DNA of 62,000 nt from Apostichopus japonicus (GCF_037975245.1 NC_092562.1:12600001-12662000), one strand, 5' to 3'; shown: positions 46,927-59,052, counted from the first letter of the stretch. Notes: generated by a model from the letters alone, not told the origin. Numbers and translations: made by a program.

Positions 46927-47262
46927 GTGCAGAGATTGAGGACATTCGATTGGTCGATGGCGAGTCCTCTGCGTCCGGTCGGGTAGAGGTTTTGGTCAAT
47001 GGTCAATGGGGAACAGTCTGTCATGACAAATGGTCCATTGAGGACGCGACGGTAGTGTGTCGATGGCTAGGTTTCACTGGAGTTAGACACGAAACTACCT
47101 GGGCAAGCTTTGGTGAAGGAACTGGCCCTATCTGGTTGGATAATGTCCGTTGCACTGGAGATGAGAACACATTGAATGAGTGTAGAAAGTATGAGATAGG
47201 GGACCACAATTGTGATCATCGAGAAGACGCAGGAGTAGTATGTGAACCCATTTCAATAGCAG
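46927..47262 (+). CDS. SRCR domain exon 9
   Basis: 112 residues of an older SRCR subfamily: AEIEDIRLVDG, SASGRVEVLVNGQWGTVC, SIEDATVVCRWLGF, ASFGEGTGPIWLDNVRC, NECRKYEIGDHNCDHREDAGVVC. Six cysteines. It resembles the exon at 49877 (CRWLG, GPIW) more than the upstream group. Acceptor TTCCATTGTAG, donor GCAG|GTATTT, phase 1. Only 93 bp separates it from the next SRCR exon. Confidence 0.9.
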
Positions 47263-47355
47263 GTATTTATCACCAAGACTAAGAATTACAAGTTGCGTGT
47301 AAAATGAAGATCATTGGCATTTATACTAATTCCTATTCTTGTTTCAATTATTCAG

Positions 47356-47682
47356 GCTCAGAGGGAATTGAAGCTATTCGTCTTGTCAATGGGGATTTTT
47401 ACTGGAATGGTCGTGTAGAGGTACTAGTTGGCCGAGTGTGGGGTACTATATGTGACGATTTGTGGGACATTTACGACGCTCAAGTCGTTTGCGGTATGCT
47501 GGGCTATGGTGTTGCAGAAGAAGCTAATATTAATTCTTATTTTGGTTCGGGAGACGGACAAATCTGGTTGGATAACGTTGAATGTTTTGGAAATGAGACG
47601 ACATTGGATGAATGTAAAAAAAATGACATCGGCGAGAATGATTGTGGAAGATATGAACACGCTGGTGTAAAATGTAACCCAT
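47356..47682 (+). CDS. SRCR domain exon 10
   Basis: 109 residues: GIEAIRLVNG, NGRVEVLVGRVWGTIC, DIYDAQVVCGMLGYG, NSYFGSGDGQIWLDNVEC, DECKKNDIGENDCGRYEHAGVKC. His replaces Asp in the usual EDAGV motif, and CGM replaces CRQ. Six cysteines kept. Acceptor AATTATTCAG, donor CCAT|GTAAGC, phase 1. Confidence 0.9.
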
Positions 47683-48224
47683 GTAAGCTATTCTCGTTTC
47701 CTTTTGCGTAAGTTGCTCGTCACTTGGTATTATTGACGACAATTTCTCATCATACCAATAAGCCTGGGTCATTGAACCTCTTTTTCCGGTATCGTGGACT
47801 ATCCGAGTCCGATATAATCCATTACCAAACCATAATTATGTAGTAATGTCAATTAATCTTCAAATTAATTCAATTCAAACACTTCCATTAACAAGTTGTC
47901 ATAGCAACATAAAGCACCGTTTTGGCCTTTTTCTTTAATATATAAATTAGTAAAGTTTGCTTTCAATGTGTTTTGTGGGATATAAGTCAAGACCCCAATT
48001 TCAGAAGTTGACAAAGATTGCTCACTTTTGGTCATACCCCGAGGAATGGCGCTAATAGTGATAAGCATTTAAGTCCAGATAATCTGAACTTTCTGTTAAA
48101 ACCGTAATGATGTAATCATTACATTTCGGTATCGTAAGATGTCATTGACCTGAGATTCGGAATTATTCAAACATCTAGAAACTAGTTCAGGAGTAGGAGC
48201 AGTGTATCTTTTTTTCACACACAG
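47683..48224 (+). other. Intron, no exon recognised
   Basis: AT-rich sequence ending in a pyrimidine tract and the acceptor of the hevein-like exon at 48225. No coding signature is seen. Confidence 0.4.
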
Positions 48225-48395
48225 TTACTGCTTACAGAGATGATAGGAAGTGTGGTGGTGAATGGCTCGCACCAAGTGGAGAAGTAGCCAAGTGTGACCC
48301 AGTTGGCTTATGGCCCTGCTGCTCAGACAAAGACCTTTGCGAGAACACTCAGGAATTCTGCGATTGTGAAGACTGTGTGGATTACCGTATAGTTG
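48225..48395 (+). CDS. Hevein-like domain exon, diverged
   Basis: A 57-residue module found from splice sites and translation: TAYRDDRKCGGEW, LAPSGEVAKCDPVG, LWPCCSDKDLC, ENTQEFCDCEDCVDYR. All eight cysteines are present, but the usual WCG is LCE, so both the aromatic residue and the glycine are lost. In hevein domains aromatic residues in this region help bind sugar, so binding may be altered. Acceptor CACACACAG; the donor is probably GTTG|GTGAAT, weaker than usual, phase 1. Confidence 0.78.
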
Positions 48396-49134
48396 GTGAA
48401 TGAAAGATAACTTTAATTAACCGTCGCATCCGTAGCCAAATCATTTGTTGGGCCACTCTGTATTTAGGCCTAAAGAAGATGATCGGCCTATTCTGGATCT
48501 ATGTTAAGTTCTCTGAACGGTTGTTAAGCCCATTGCCCTTTTTTAATAGTGTTAATATCTTGGACTTTGAGGTAGGTATGGCCTAGCTCTCTTTAATATT
48601 TCAACACAACGTTCTTATTTGTAGATAGAGCTAAATACAATAAACGTGGCTGACGGTCAGCGTTTATTTTATATTTTGTTGAACAATACTGGGCTTTTTT
48701 AACAGTATATTAAACATTGCTATGATCTTCGGTATTTTGTTTGACTTATCCAATTGTAATGTGGCATGAAACGTCTACTCTGGCAAACTGGATACCAGAA
48801 AATTAACCACTCTTTATACCTTGTTCTGCTATCATTGTTTGGTGTGTAAATATAGACTTTCTAGTTGAAACAATATCACCGGAAATCAGTGAGCAGTGGC
48901 ATAAACAGGATTTTCGTTGACGAGGTGGGGGCAAAAGAGAACGGAAATCGATGTGGGCGTATCTGTCAACTTCAAGACCCCCTTAGTCTTGCCCATGCAC
49001 CTAAAATTAAAGCCATCCAAAGTTGTTCAGCTTGTCAGCTTTGTTATAGAAATATAAGACCCGTTGCAGCTCCCTAATATTACGACTGTACATACTCACC
49101 ACGCAATGTTGTGTTTTATTTGAATTTTGTCCAG
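48396..49134 (+). other. Intron, no exon recognised
   Basis: The short frame at 48865-49077 has no module pattern and is not supported. The end is a T-rich tract followed by the SRCR acceptor GTCCAG. Confidence 0.4.
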
Positions 49135-49485
49135 AAAATGTGCATATTGAGGACGTTCGCTTGATAGATGGCTCTACGGAAAACGAAGGTCGCGTAGAGG
49201 TTCTGATTCACGGTCAGTGGGGTACCATCTGTCACAACAACTGGGATCATCTCGATGCAAATATTGTTTGCAGACAACTAGGTTACACTGCAGCAAAGAA
49301 TATTTACTACAATGCCTACTACGGTAGAGGAACTGGTCGTATTTGGTTAAACAATGTTAATTGCGGACGAAGCGGTGAATCTCTCAATGATTGTCCCCAT
49401 GATGGTTTGGTCAGTCATGATGGATGTTCCCACGCTCAAGATGCTGGTATAGAATGTTATCCTCTAGAACTCACCCCAGACACAG
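49135..49485 (+). CDS. SRCR domain exon 11
   Basis: 117 residues: VHIEDVRLIDG, NEGRVEVLIHGQWGTIC, DANIVCRQLGYTAAK, AYYGRGTGRIWLNNVNC, NDCPHDGLVSHDGCSHAQDAGIEC, then a Pro/Thr linker LTPDTG. His-Asn-Asn replaces the common acidic Asp-Asp after TIC, so an acidic cation-site residue usual in SRCR domains is missing. Six cysteines. Acceptor TTTTGTCCAG, donor ACAG|GTAAAT, phase 1. Confidence 0.9.
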
Positions 49486-49876
49486 GTAAATAAGTCATGT
49501 AAATAGTGGTACGTATCACAGCCGAGAGTATCTCTCTTCGATCATGAGAGACCGGAGGATTTAGGTGTGTGTTGTGATAACATCTCCTTTCATACAACTA
49601 GATCGTGACATGGTTTCCCTATAATAGCGTAATTGTATCCGCTAAAAAACAACAGTTCGCAATGAGGTCATCATCCTCACTCTAACATCACTGCTCTCAA
49701 ACCACACCGTTATCTCTGCTGGTGTACGCAAGCTAACATTTCTTCATTGTGACTGAATAAACTTTTAAAAAACCGTCTTGAAGAACATATAAATGTTGAA
49801 AAGTTTCTATACGGAAGAACATTTTGTAAGAAGGATCATTATCTATATGACAGAAGCAATATTTTATTTCTTTTAG
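49486..49876 (+). other. Intron, no exon recognised
   Basis: Short intron between two SRCR exons. A possible small inverted repeat (GAGAGTATCTCTC near 49523) is the only local feature. Confidence 0.45.
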
Positions 49877-50224
49877 AAATTGAAGATATTCGTCTTCGTG
49901 GTGGATATTCACGGTCCACCGGTCGAGTAGAGGTCTACGTCAATGGAGAATGGGGCACGGTTTGTTCTGATCGATGGGATATTGAGGACGCCCACGTTGC
50001 GTGTCGATGGTTGGGGTGGGATGGAGCTGATTACGCTAAAACTATGGCATTTTTCGGTGAAGGATCAGGTCCCATCTGGGTGGACAACATCCGTTGCCGT
50101 GGAGATGAAGACACCCTGAATGAATGTAAGAAAAGGCCGCTTGGAGTTCATAACTGTAGACATGAAAAAGATGCGGGAGTTGAGTGTTCCATGGATGCAC
50201 CCACACCTTTTGGACCAAGACCAG
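49877..50224 (+). CDS. SRCR domain exon 12
   Basis: 116 residues: EIEDIRLRGG, STGRVEVYVNGEWGTVC, DIEDAHVACRWLGW, AFFGEGSGPIWVDNIRC, NECKKRPLGVHNCRHEKDAGVEC, then a Pro-rich linker (DAPTPFGPRPG). Lys-Asp replaces Glu-Asp in the EDAG motif. Six cysteines. The first third has no in-frame ATG, but the domain and acceptor (TTCTTTTAG, ending 49876) are clear. Donor CCAG|GTTTGT, phase 1. Confidence 0.9.
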
Positions 50225-50614
50225 GTTTGTCTTCTTGTTTTTTATTTTGCATAATCCCAATTGATTTTGTCAAAAGGATCTGCATTCTCCATCTTCCATG
50301 TAACGAATTTGCGATCTATAGAGTGTTTTATGTAAATAGCGGAATTTTCTTAAGTTATTGGTATGGCGCTATGACAGTTGCTTCTCAATCGACGTTATTG
50401 GTAGCAGTTTATGTACAAAGGACTCAAACCACTTCCTCATGCAGTGACATTTATTACAACGTACTGCACATCGTCTTTTGATAAACTCATTCTTACCTTT
50501 TCACCCACATCACGTAATCCCCTAGTTAACTAAATGTGATTACTAATTCACGCGCCATCTGGTCCCTTTTTATAATAGTCAAACTATGTACGTATACTTT
50601 TTCCCCTCTGTTAG
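50225..50614 (+). other. Intron, no exon recognised
   Basis: The SRCR frame stays open into this intron as far as 50481, but the extension is not domain-like and a family-consistent donor precedes it. Confidence 0.45.
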
Positions 50615-50788
50615 GTGCCGATTACAGAGACGATTATCGGTGTGGTGGCGGATACCACGCCCCAAACGGAGGACTCGCATATTGTAATAGAGATGGCATT
50701 TACCCATGCTGTGCTACACACACTAACTGGTGCGGCAACGACCTTGATCACTGTGGATGTGATACCTGTATTGATTACCGAGATGATT
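50615..50788 (+). CDS. Hevein-like domain exon, diverged (HTNWCG form)
   Basis: 58 residues: ADYRDDYRCGGGY, HAPNGGLAYCNRDG, IYPCCATHTNWCGN, DLDHCGCDTCIDYRDD. Eight cysteines, with one extra residue between CC and WCG. Acceptor CCCTCTGTTAG, donor GATT|GTAAGA, phase 1. Confidence 0.83.
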
Positions 50789-50813
50789 GTAAGAAACTAA
50801 TTTATTCAAGTTT

Positions 50814-50816
<3 letters not shown>

Positions 50817-50842
<26 letters not shown>
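50817..50842. repeat. (ATA)n short microsatellite
   Basis: About eight ATA/TAA units, 28 bp after the hevein-like donor. Confidence 0.85.
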
Positions 50843-50846
<4 letters not shown>

Positions 50847-51135
50847 CGAACTAATAAACTTTATCGGCCATGCTATACGGATGGTATCTTTATACACAAT
50901 AACCGCAGCAAAGAGCAGAAATCTACAGTGTTATCACACACATTAAGTAAGAATGAATAGCGATTAACTGTATACCTTTCCGCCATATGAATTGATGATT
51001 ACAACACCGGAATAATGATAACCAGCGATTACTTGTGTACATCAGTCAGATATTCGTCAATCGTCTAGTCAGCTGTATACGAATGTTGAGTCATGCGAAG
51101 AGCCTGCTTATCGCTCTGTATGTTCTTCTTCCCAG

Positions 51136-51510
51136 CTGTTCACGATATCCGTCTGTCTGGTGGTGGTGACCCTAACGTCGGTCAGGTTCAGGTGTTCATC
51201 TTTGGTAGATGGGGTAGTGTCTGCAGTGATTACTGGGATATAAACGATGCTCAGGTTGCCTGTAGACAGCTTGGATACCCCGGTGCAGTGGAGATCAAGA
51301 GAGGAGACTATTATGGAGAAGGCTGGGATCCAGTATTGATGGATGATGTGCAGTGCACAGGAGAAGAAGAAACGCTGAGTGATTGCCCTAGAAATCCCCC
51401 CGGTCGCCATGACTGCGACTACCGCTACGAATCCGCAAGCGTGATTTGTGCTTTACCACAGGTCGCGACTGACCCAGCAATAGTTCAAAGTAGTACCCCA
51501 AATCCTACAG
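51136..51510 (+). CDS. SRCR domain exon 13 with S/T/P-rich tail
   Basis: 125 residues, the longest SRCR exon here: AVHDIRLSGGG, NVGQVQVFIFGRWGSVC, DINDAQVACRQLGYPGAVE, DYYGEGWDPVLMDDVQC, SDCPRNPPGRHDCDYRYESASVIC. The tail is PQVATDPAIVQSSTPNPTG, a likely extended and glycosylated linker. GQVQV replaces GRVEV. Six cysteines. Acceptor TTCTTCTTCCCAG, donor ACAG|GTAAGG, phase 1. The frame upstream resembles a signal peptide by chance because it reads the pyrimidine tract. Confidence 0.9.
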
Positions 51511-51817
51511 GTAAGGGAGTATAGAACGCAGAATGAAGAAAATAATTGAATAGATTCTCTTTAAAGAGTTGCTGCTTGCTCATCAACTATCTTGACTACT
51601 ATGGAGCCCATGTCAACATTTCGTCGCCTGCAAAATACTGCGTAGCTTGAAGGTTTCAACCATTAATTTGTTTCTCTTCCCTGCAACCAGTCAGTTGCTT
51701 CTGTACTTCTAACGGATAGTTATTCTGGAATAAAAAACAGTCATTACACTTATACAGCAAGCGTCATGACATATATATATATCATAAATAAATAAAGAAT
51801 AACAAACTAGAAAATTC

Positions 51818-51925
51818 CACTTCAAGACCGGTTTCGTCCTTTTGGGACTCATGTAGGAAGGTAGGAATCGAACCCCGGGTCTTGTGTCACGAACCGACGT
51901 CCGTACCACTCGACCACAGTGAGTC
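51818..51925 (-). mobile_element. tRNA-like / hammerhead ribozyme composite element
   Basis: Read on the - strand, a tRNA-like head (A-box-like GTGGTCGAGTGGTACGGAC, B box GGTTCGATTCC) is followed at once by a hammerhead core: a near-CUGAUGA segment (CTACATGA), stem II GTCC-CAAAA-GGAC, GAAAC, a minimal stem III and the triplet GTC. CTTC and GAAG on either side can pair as stem I. One core position (the G of CUGAUGA) is replaced by AC, so this copy may be inactive. The acceptor-like GACTCA at the head can also pair with TGAGTC inside the ribozyme. It lies in the intron before the hevein exon at 52188. Confidence 0.6.
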
Positions 51926-52187
51926 TAATGGTGTGTTAATGTGTATAAATTGTCTTTGTATAACTGTAATTGAGGGCGTATTACCCAAGTGTTATGATTG
52001 TACAGAGTGCTACACATTTATTTCTTATTGACGGCTTGGCTTGCCTATAAAGAGTGGTTATTCTGTGTATAATTGTCACTGGTTTTGTGCCCGTATCAAC
52101 TGTTTAAATTGCAGAATTGTGCAAGATGCCAGTTTTTTCCTTTAAAATATATTTTAAAGCCTTTTTACTTCGCCATCCGTTTTGTAG

Positions 52188-52361
52188 CTACAAGTTACCG
52201 CTCCGATTTCCGATGTGGTGGGACATTTTTAGCCCCGGATGGCGAGGTTGCTAAATGTGACCCGAACAGTACTAACTATTGTTGTTCAAATAATGGCTGG
52301 TGCGGATCTGACGTTGACTATTGTGGCTGTAGGGACTGTGTTGATTTCAGAGCTATAGATG
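52188..52361 (+). CDS. Hevein-like domain exon (NNGWCG form)
   Basis: 58 residues: TSYRSDFRCGGTF, LAPDGEVAKCDPNS, TNYCCSNNGWCGSDVDYCGCRDCVDFRAID. Eight cysteines. CCSNNGWCGSDVDYC is the closest match in the window to the classical hevein core (CCSxxGWCGxxxxYC). Acceptor TCCGTTTTGTAG, donor GATG|GTAAGA, phase 1. Confidence 0.85.
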
Positions 52362-52566
52362 GTAAGACATTTTAAAACACGTAATCAAAACACACCGCGT
52401 CAACATTAAGCTATTGAGTTGATGTTATTGTAAATAATGTTGTTGCTTTGGAAAAGAAAATTTATCTAAGGAAATCCACCAATGGCTATTAACTTCGTTG
52501 TACATAATTATATGCATGACCTACAGTTCAACTCAACCACGAAATTTGAGGAATTTCAATATTGAA

Positions 52567-53990
<1,424 letters not shown>

Positions 53991-54352
53991 AGGATCAGCT
54001 ATATCATTGAGCTTTAGGAACTCGACAGAAGATTGAGATATTTCAGTTTTCGTCAAAACGTGACAACTTCTATTTTTTGTTTAATATAATTTAAGGATAA
54101 ATCCTCTTTGGTAAGATGTATTTTTATTTTGTATAGTTTTCAAAACGTTGCTCGATCACAAAACAGCTTCTCGTAGTTGCTCTTCACCCCTACCGCCACT
54201 TCCACCCACCCGCTTTGAAGGTTTTTAAATCTGTTAAAATGTATTTCGTTCTGCCATCTTGTTGGGATGACGTTCTCTCTTCTTGCTTAGATATTGCCAG
54301 TCGATTAAAATGATATCACATTTTTATTTTGTTCTCGTCGAATAAATTATAG

Positions 54353-54529
54353 AATCAGCCAATTCTTACAGAGAGGACTTTCGCTGTGGGGAAGGATTCC
54401 TAGCACGTAACGGAAAGATGGCGCTTTGTGACGCCAATGGAGATAACCCTTGTTGCTCTGGAGCCCATTGGTGTGGGAATTCCCCTGCTTACTGTGAATG
54501 TGAAAGTTGCATCGACTTCAGATTGGGCG
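54353..54529 (+). CDS. Hevein-like domain exon, diverged (SGAHWCG form)
   Basis: 59 residues, found by translation between splice sites: SANSYREDFRCGEGF, LARNGKMALCDANG, DNPCCSGAHWCGN, SPAYCECESCIDFRLG. Eight cysteines. The usual CGG is CGE and LAPNG is LARNG. The acceptor is AAATTATAG (ending 54352); ATCAG five bases later would also keep phase 1. Donor GGCG|GTATGT. Confidence 0.8.
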
Positions 54530-55583
54530 GTATGTTAATTTTATATAGGAGGAGGGGAGACAACAGGGAGAGGGTCATAGGTGGAAAGTAAACTGTAATA
54601 TTCGTAAAAGCTTCACACAAGTTCCTTGAAACATTTATCACATATGATAATACCATCGCCCATGAGTAGGCGTATAGACCGACCAACAACTAGTGCATCA
54701 CATCAAACCTGTATATGATATGCAATATTCTTACAGGTTCTCTGCATTACACACATTACGACATTTACTTGAGCTTGTCTCATCGACGACGGCGTCTTAC
54801 ACAAATGTAAGCAGTGACGTCACAGCACCCCCCCCCCAACACACACACACACCAACCCTCCCTGGTCCCATATCCTCGACAGAGCAGTATAGGTTTCCCA
54901 AGGCACCGTCAAATAAGTGTTAATAGTGTCCATGAATGTCCGATAGTGTAAATCTCTGGTTTTTATATTTCGGGGCTGAATGACCCCAATTTTCACTTTC
55001 ATCGTTTTTGGCGACCCGGCGGAGAAAGATGTTGTGTCCCCGGGGTAACTCGACCTACAGGGAGGAGGTATCCTAAAATCTGCTTTGACATATTGTTGGT
55101 GCTTTGTTGCAAAACGTGGTGTTATATTTTGCACTGTAGAAGTCATACCTTCTTTTTTTTTAAATCCACAAATATCATTAAACAAAATTTTCGAATTGGT
55201 TGTCGACCAATTTTTCTTCTCGACCAAACACAAAGAAACTTTGAATGTCAGTGGTATAAAGTTTACTATGGTTGCATCATGTTGTCTAGGATTCACCACC
55301 TGAAGAGAAGTTTCATCTGTATCATTTTCTAATGGTACTGCATGCATGTGTTCCTTTCTCCTTTGTTTGGGAGGGGGCGTGGGAGGGTGGCGTGGGGGTA
55401 GTCAATTTCGTTCATTATATACAGCAAACGTCATAAATAGAATATGACGTCAGATGATAACAACAATTGTCCTCATAGGTTATTGTTTAAAAGATGCAGG
55501 TTAATTAGTTAGCATGGCTGACCTGTATGTATCTTGAATACATTTTTTATTGTTTTACATATATATTTGAATGTATTTTTTAG
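54530..55583 (+). other. Intron, no exon recognised
   Basis: Contains a C/A-rich patch (54827-54855) and G-rich runs near 55365-55400. Overlapping frames on both strands are not supported. No SRCR, hevein-like or transmembrane exon is seen. Confidence 0.4.
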
Positions 55584-55754
55584 CCCCTAGCTTCCGAAAT
55601 GACTTACGTTGTGGTGGGGACAACCTGGCAGCTAATGGAGAGGTTGCTATTTGTGATGGTAAAAGTTCAAACTATTGCTGTTCAGAAAATGGAATGTGTG
55701 GTTCTGGACCTGAATTCTGCGACTGTCCTGATTGCATCCAATACCTACCAACCG
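55584..55754 (+). CDS. Last intact hevein-like domain exon (ENGMCG form)
   Basis: 57 residues: APSFRNDLRCGGDN, LAANGEVAICDGKS, SNYCCSENGMCGSGPEFCDCPDCIQYLPT. Eight cysteines; Met replaces Trp in WCG. The usual IDYR end is IQYL. Acceptor TGTATTTTTTAG, donor ACCG|GTAAGA, phase 1. A (TA)n/(ATAC)n tract starts about 20 bp later. Confidence 0.83.
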
Positions 55755-55764
55755 GTAAGACATA

Positions 55765-55847
55765 TATACAGTATATATATATACAAATATATATATATAT
55801 ACAAATATATATATATATATTCAAATATATATATATATATATATTTA
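55765..55847. repeat. (TA)n microsatellite with CAAATA interruptions
   Basis: Short TA runs separated by CAAATA, directly after the last hevein-like donor. Confidence 0.9.
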
Positions 55848-55867
55848 TGAGCTAAGTGTAATGTCGA

Positions 55868-55965
55868 CATGGAATCTCCCTGTTACCATCGGACAACTGG
55901 TGTGACAATGTCCCATCAATTTTGTTGTACTTGTGAGGGATGTGGAATATCGTCCAGTTGGTAGG
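55868..55965 (+). pseudogene. Degraded hevein-like exon remnant
   Basis: Fragments read CAACTGGTGTGACAATGT (Asn-Trp-Cys-Asp-Asn-Val) and, one frame over, TGTTGTACTTGTGAGGGATG (Cys-Cys-Thr-Cys-Glu-Gly-Cys), which match NWCG and CDCEGC of the module. A frameshift separates them, and there is no clear acceptor. Confidence 0.5.
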
Positions 55966-56527
55966 TTAAATGGGTTTCTTTGACAACTTTCTGGCCCCAG
56001 TGTTATTAGCCATTCTCTACAATGCCGAAGCAGTTTATAACTACCGAAACCAGAAAAGTGAGGTGGTGAGGGGGGGACATGTTTCCCTTTGAGTTATATT
56101 GTATTCGCTAAACAACCTCAGTGCTTCATAATATATAAAAACAAAAACAAAGAAAACCAAACTACGAACTCCTTCATCGTCATGTCTACGTGAGAATCAA
56201 TGCAATGGATTGTCAGCATATAATATTTAGGACCAAGAAATCATAAGATGTCCATTAATCCATCAGGTCTAATGAAGGACTGACTGAAACTTACAATGTG
56301 AGTGTGTTAGACTTGTTTTTCAGTCAGTTTGGCTGCATGTTAAAAAGAAGGAAAAAAAAGACATATCCCAAAATAACATTTACCTCATGGCTTGTATTTC
56401 TCATTAGCAACAGGACTTTTTAATAATCTTTAACAAAGTTTAGATAAAGGTTTTTCTTTCTCTTCATCCTGCTTAAAAGTGCTCTCAAATATACCACTAC
56501 AATTCATTCCCTTCATTCTCTTTACAG

Positions 56528-56755
56528 ATTAGGCATCTTCCATACCCCCAGCTGCGACAATTCTATGAATATTCATCTATGTAGATTAGACAGTGCCGCC
56601 CTTTTTTTATGGGTGCACAAGCATTAAAAATAGTCCATCTTGCTCAAAGATCTCAACTCTCCAGACGAAATTGGACGTACAAGAAAGAGGTCGTGAGCGA
56701 ATTTACCAAAGCGCAATTAGATTGAAAAAAAATAAAGAACTATGGATAAAAATTT
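56528..56755 (+). other. Possible terminal exon and 3'UTR
   Basis: A strong pyrimidine tract and acceptor (CCCTTCATTCTCTTTACAG, ending 56527) precede ATTAG. Joined in phase 1 to the exon ending at 55754 this gives Asp then a stop (TAG, 56530-56532). AATAAA lies at 56731-56736. This would end the protein right after the last hevein-like domain, with no membrane anchor. Another acceptor near 57001 would also give an early stop, so this is a weak choice. Confidence 0.28.
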
Positions 56756-58174
56756 CATAAATAAATATCACACAGAACATCAGTTTAACTTGTTTTTTGC
56801 AGTATTTAGTTCTTGTATTATTAGCATTTATTAGAACCGATGGACTTACCAGTCTATAAAGGCGATTTTCTGGCAACTTTAACGTCCATTGTTTAATCAA
56901 TATTGCTGGCAATTTAATGCATTGTTAGGTTGTAACCACATCCTAATTGCACTTTGTAAGGGAAATAGAGGATTTCTTTTTTTCTTCAAATTTAGTTACA
57001 GCTTGAGAATGGATCTGGCAAAAGCAAAAGTGAAAATGATATCATCATGGCAACCAAGCTGGAGACATTTTTCTGGTTTTCTTTAATAATATTTATATTA
57101 TTTAATATTTATATAGGAAAATAATCAATTTTAAAGTATATGGAATTATGTAAAAACTGACTCGAAAATGTTTTAAGCAACTTCAGAAGGAACAAAAAAA
57201 CGGTAAATTTGGCGACAAAGCAAACATTCCAAATGTAAGTTAAGCTTTTCATCTGCAATGATGTCATCACAAACCACCAACTTGATCCACTTCCCCTGGA
57301 AGAAAAGATCATTTAAATAGCTGAGCAGTTTACACCAAATTTTAGAGAATCTCCAATTAGGCAAAAAGTTATTGAGATGTCTCCGAATGATGGTGTTAAA
57401 TATTATTCAGGACTATTTAAGATAACTGTTGCATTGGAATATCCCCTTTAACAATCTGGCATTCTCCATTCTATAAATCATAAAATCTGTTTGTTCATAC
57501 CATAATCCATAACCATAACCTTAATTGTCCAGCGTTTCACGATCATCGTCAAAACCACTATGAAACTAAAACACACTGCCTAAAGTTGATCGTCAGCAGT
57601 TGGTTCTGTCCAAGGAATTTTAACATATATTCTTCTAGTTTTGGGACTTGAATTAAACGAACAACTTCCCAAAGATCAAGCATGGTCCACATCTGCATGG
57701 CAAACGAAATATTTTGACGCAGAGATCCACTCCTCTTGCTAATTTTCCATTGCACTAAAGATCTCTCACATTACTCTCATTACGAACATTTAAACTGTGG
57801 GACCTGCACGGTATCATATATACCTTTTCTTGAGCCATAAGTGCATACAAAATTAATAGCTAAATCTCAAAGTGTAGAGAGAATACCAAAATAATACTGG
57901 GATTAAATTGAGCCTCTGCCAAAAAAGATCGGTCGCCAGTGGGCCCACTGTATACCAGTACTTATACAATCAAATATTTACCAGGACTTATACAATCAAT
58001 ATTTAGTATTGTAACCCTGGGAAACAGTTTGAAGTCTACAAAACATATGCACGATGGTGAATGGGCCTAGATGACCACCTTGATTTTTGATTTTCTCTTA
58101 ATACAAACCACCAGAACGTCCATTCCAGCTACAGTAGCAACCTCAACAATACTTAATTGCTGATAAATTAATAT
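56756..58174. other. Convergent intergenic region, no gene recognised
   Basis: AT-rich sequence between the modular gene (+) and FARSA (-). Short frames on both strands (for example 57109-57312 and 57558-57755 on the -) have no recognisable domain and could be 3'UTR. Confidence 0.4.
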
Positions 58175-58517
58175 TTTATTCTTGAAAATAAAAAAAAAGC
58201 TGTTTGTTTTATCTGAGACATAAACAGCTCTGGCTACCATGTACATAAACAATGATCTCTGTGGGAACTGCAGTTGCTCCTAGCTATATTCTCTATCATA
58301 TAAAGTTATGATGGTCTTCGATGCAGATATATCCTTTAAAGCTAAAAACGGTACCGACATCAAAGATGAGATGTCCTTCGGTTTGATCGAGAAATATTAC
58401 CTTGCAACACCCCCATATCAGAGATTGCAATAAAGATGTATATGGCTTGACATGATTAACTACCAAGAATATGTAAAAGTTGATTGTACACAAATAACAG
58501 GAACGCTCGTACGAACG
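58175..58517 (-). other. FARSA: FARSA 3'UTR with candidate poly-A signal
   Basis: The region directly follows the FARSA stop. TTTATT on the + strand (58175-58180) reads AATAAA on the -, about 340 bases after the stop. Frames here are not supported as coding. Confidence 0.4.
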
Positions 58518-58626
58518 TTACTGTTTATCCAGCCTGCACATTGGATTGTCGTAGATCATCTGTAAGTTGACCTTTGGCCCGATCAGATCTCGAATATTAT
58601 TGATCCCGTATTTAATCATGGTCGGT
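58518..58626 (-). CDS. FARSA: FARSA terminal coding exon (phenylalanyl-tRNA synthetase alpha subunit)
   Basis: On the - strand the acceptor CTTCTTCCCCACAG (58640-58627) is followed by [19 protein letters not shown], then [16 protein letters not shown] and a stop (58518-58520). This is the known C-terminal end of the eukaryotic cytosolic PheRS alpha chain. Phase 2 at entry completes the Arg begun in the exon at 58860. The tail after CRLD is very short. The exon has no internal start and is small, so it is easily missed. Confidence 0.9.
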
Positions 58627-58859
58627 CTGTGGGGAAGAAGCGAATGAGAGATGATTGACGAATGAGAATGTTTTAATTACTTTAGCAGAAGAGACAACAG
58701 CAAAAATAATTGGACTCATCTCCATATAATATCAGACACAAGGAGACATTCTTCGGAAAACAAGAGATGGAATGGGCAAAGGAACCTATGAGAAACAAAC
58801 ATATTCATTACTACATATGTTAATCCCTGGTAGGGGTAAACCCCTAGCAACTACATTAC

Positions 58860-59052
58860 CTCTCTAGGGATAATCCCCAGGCAATAACGACCACATCCTC
58901 TGGTAAACCCATCGGTAGTAACATCTCCGGTCTGAATACACCAGAGTTTCCAATCTCCACCCATTTCTTGAGTCCCTCGTGATAACCGAATATTTCCATG
59001 CTTGGTTCAGTGTACGGATTGTAAGCTGGTTTGAAACGTAGCTTTTCCATGC
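58860..59052 (-). CDS. FARSA: FARSA penultimate exon, class II motif 3
   Basis: Encodes [59 protein letters not shown] and LSLER. It holds the phenylalanine-binding [12 protein letters not shown] region and the class II synthetase motif 3 (AWGLSLER, with the conserved Arg that contacts ATP). PheRS is a cytosolic alpha2-beta2 enzyme that charges tRNA-Phe. Acceptor CTCTGCAG|GC, donor AGAG|GTAATG; entry phase 1, exit phase 2. Confidence 0.95.

Noticed and set aside
51093-51135. Signal-peptide-like start MRRACLSLCMFFFP before SRCR exon 13
   Set aside because: The hydrophobic residues are the translated pyrimidine tract of the acceptor TTCTTCTTCCCAG; all sister exons begin at such an acceptor.
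56889-57086. 65-residue + frame as a terminal or transmembrane exon of the modular gene
   Set aside because: It is not in the required phase after any acceptor I can see, and its hydrophobic part comes from a poly-T tract.
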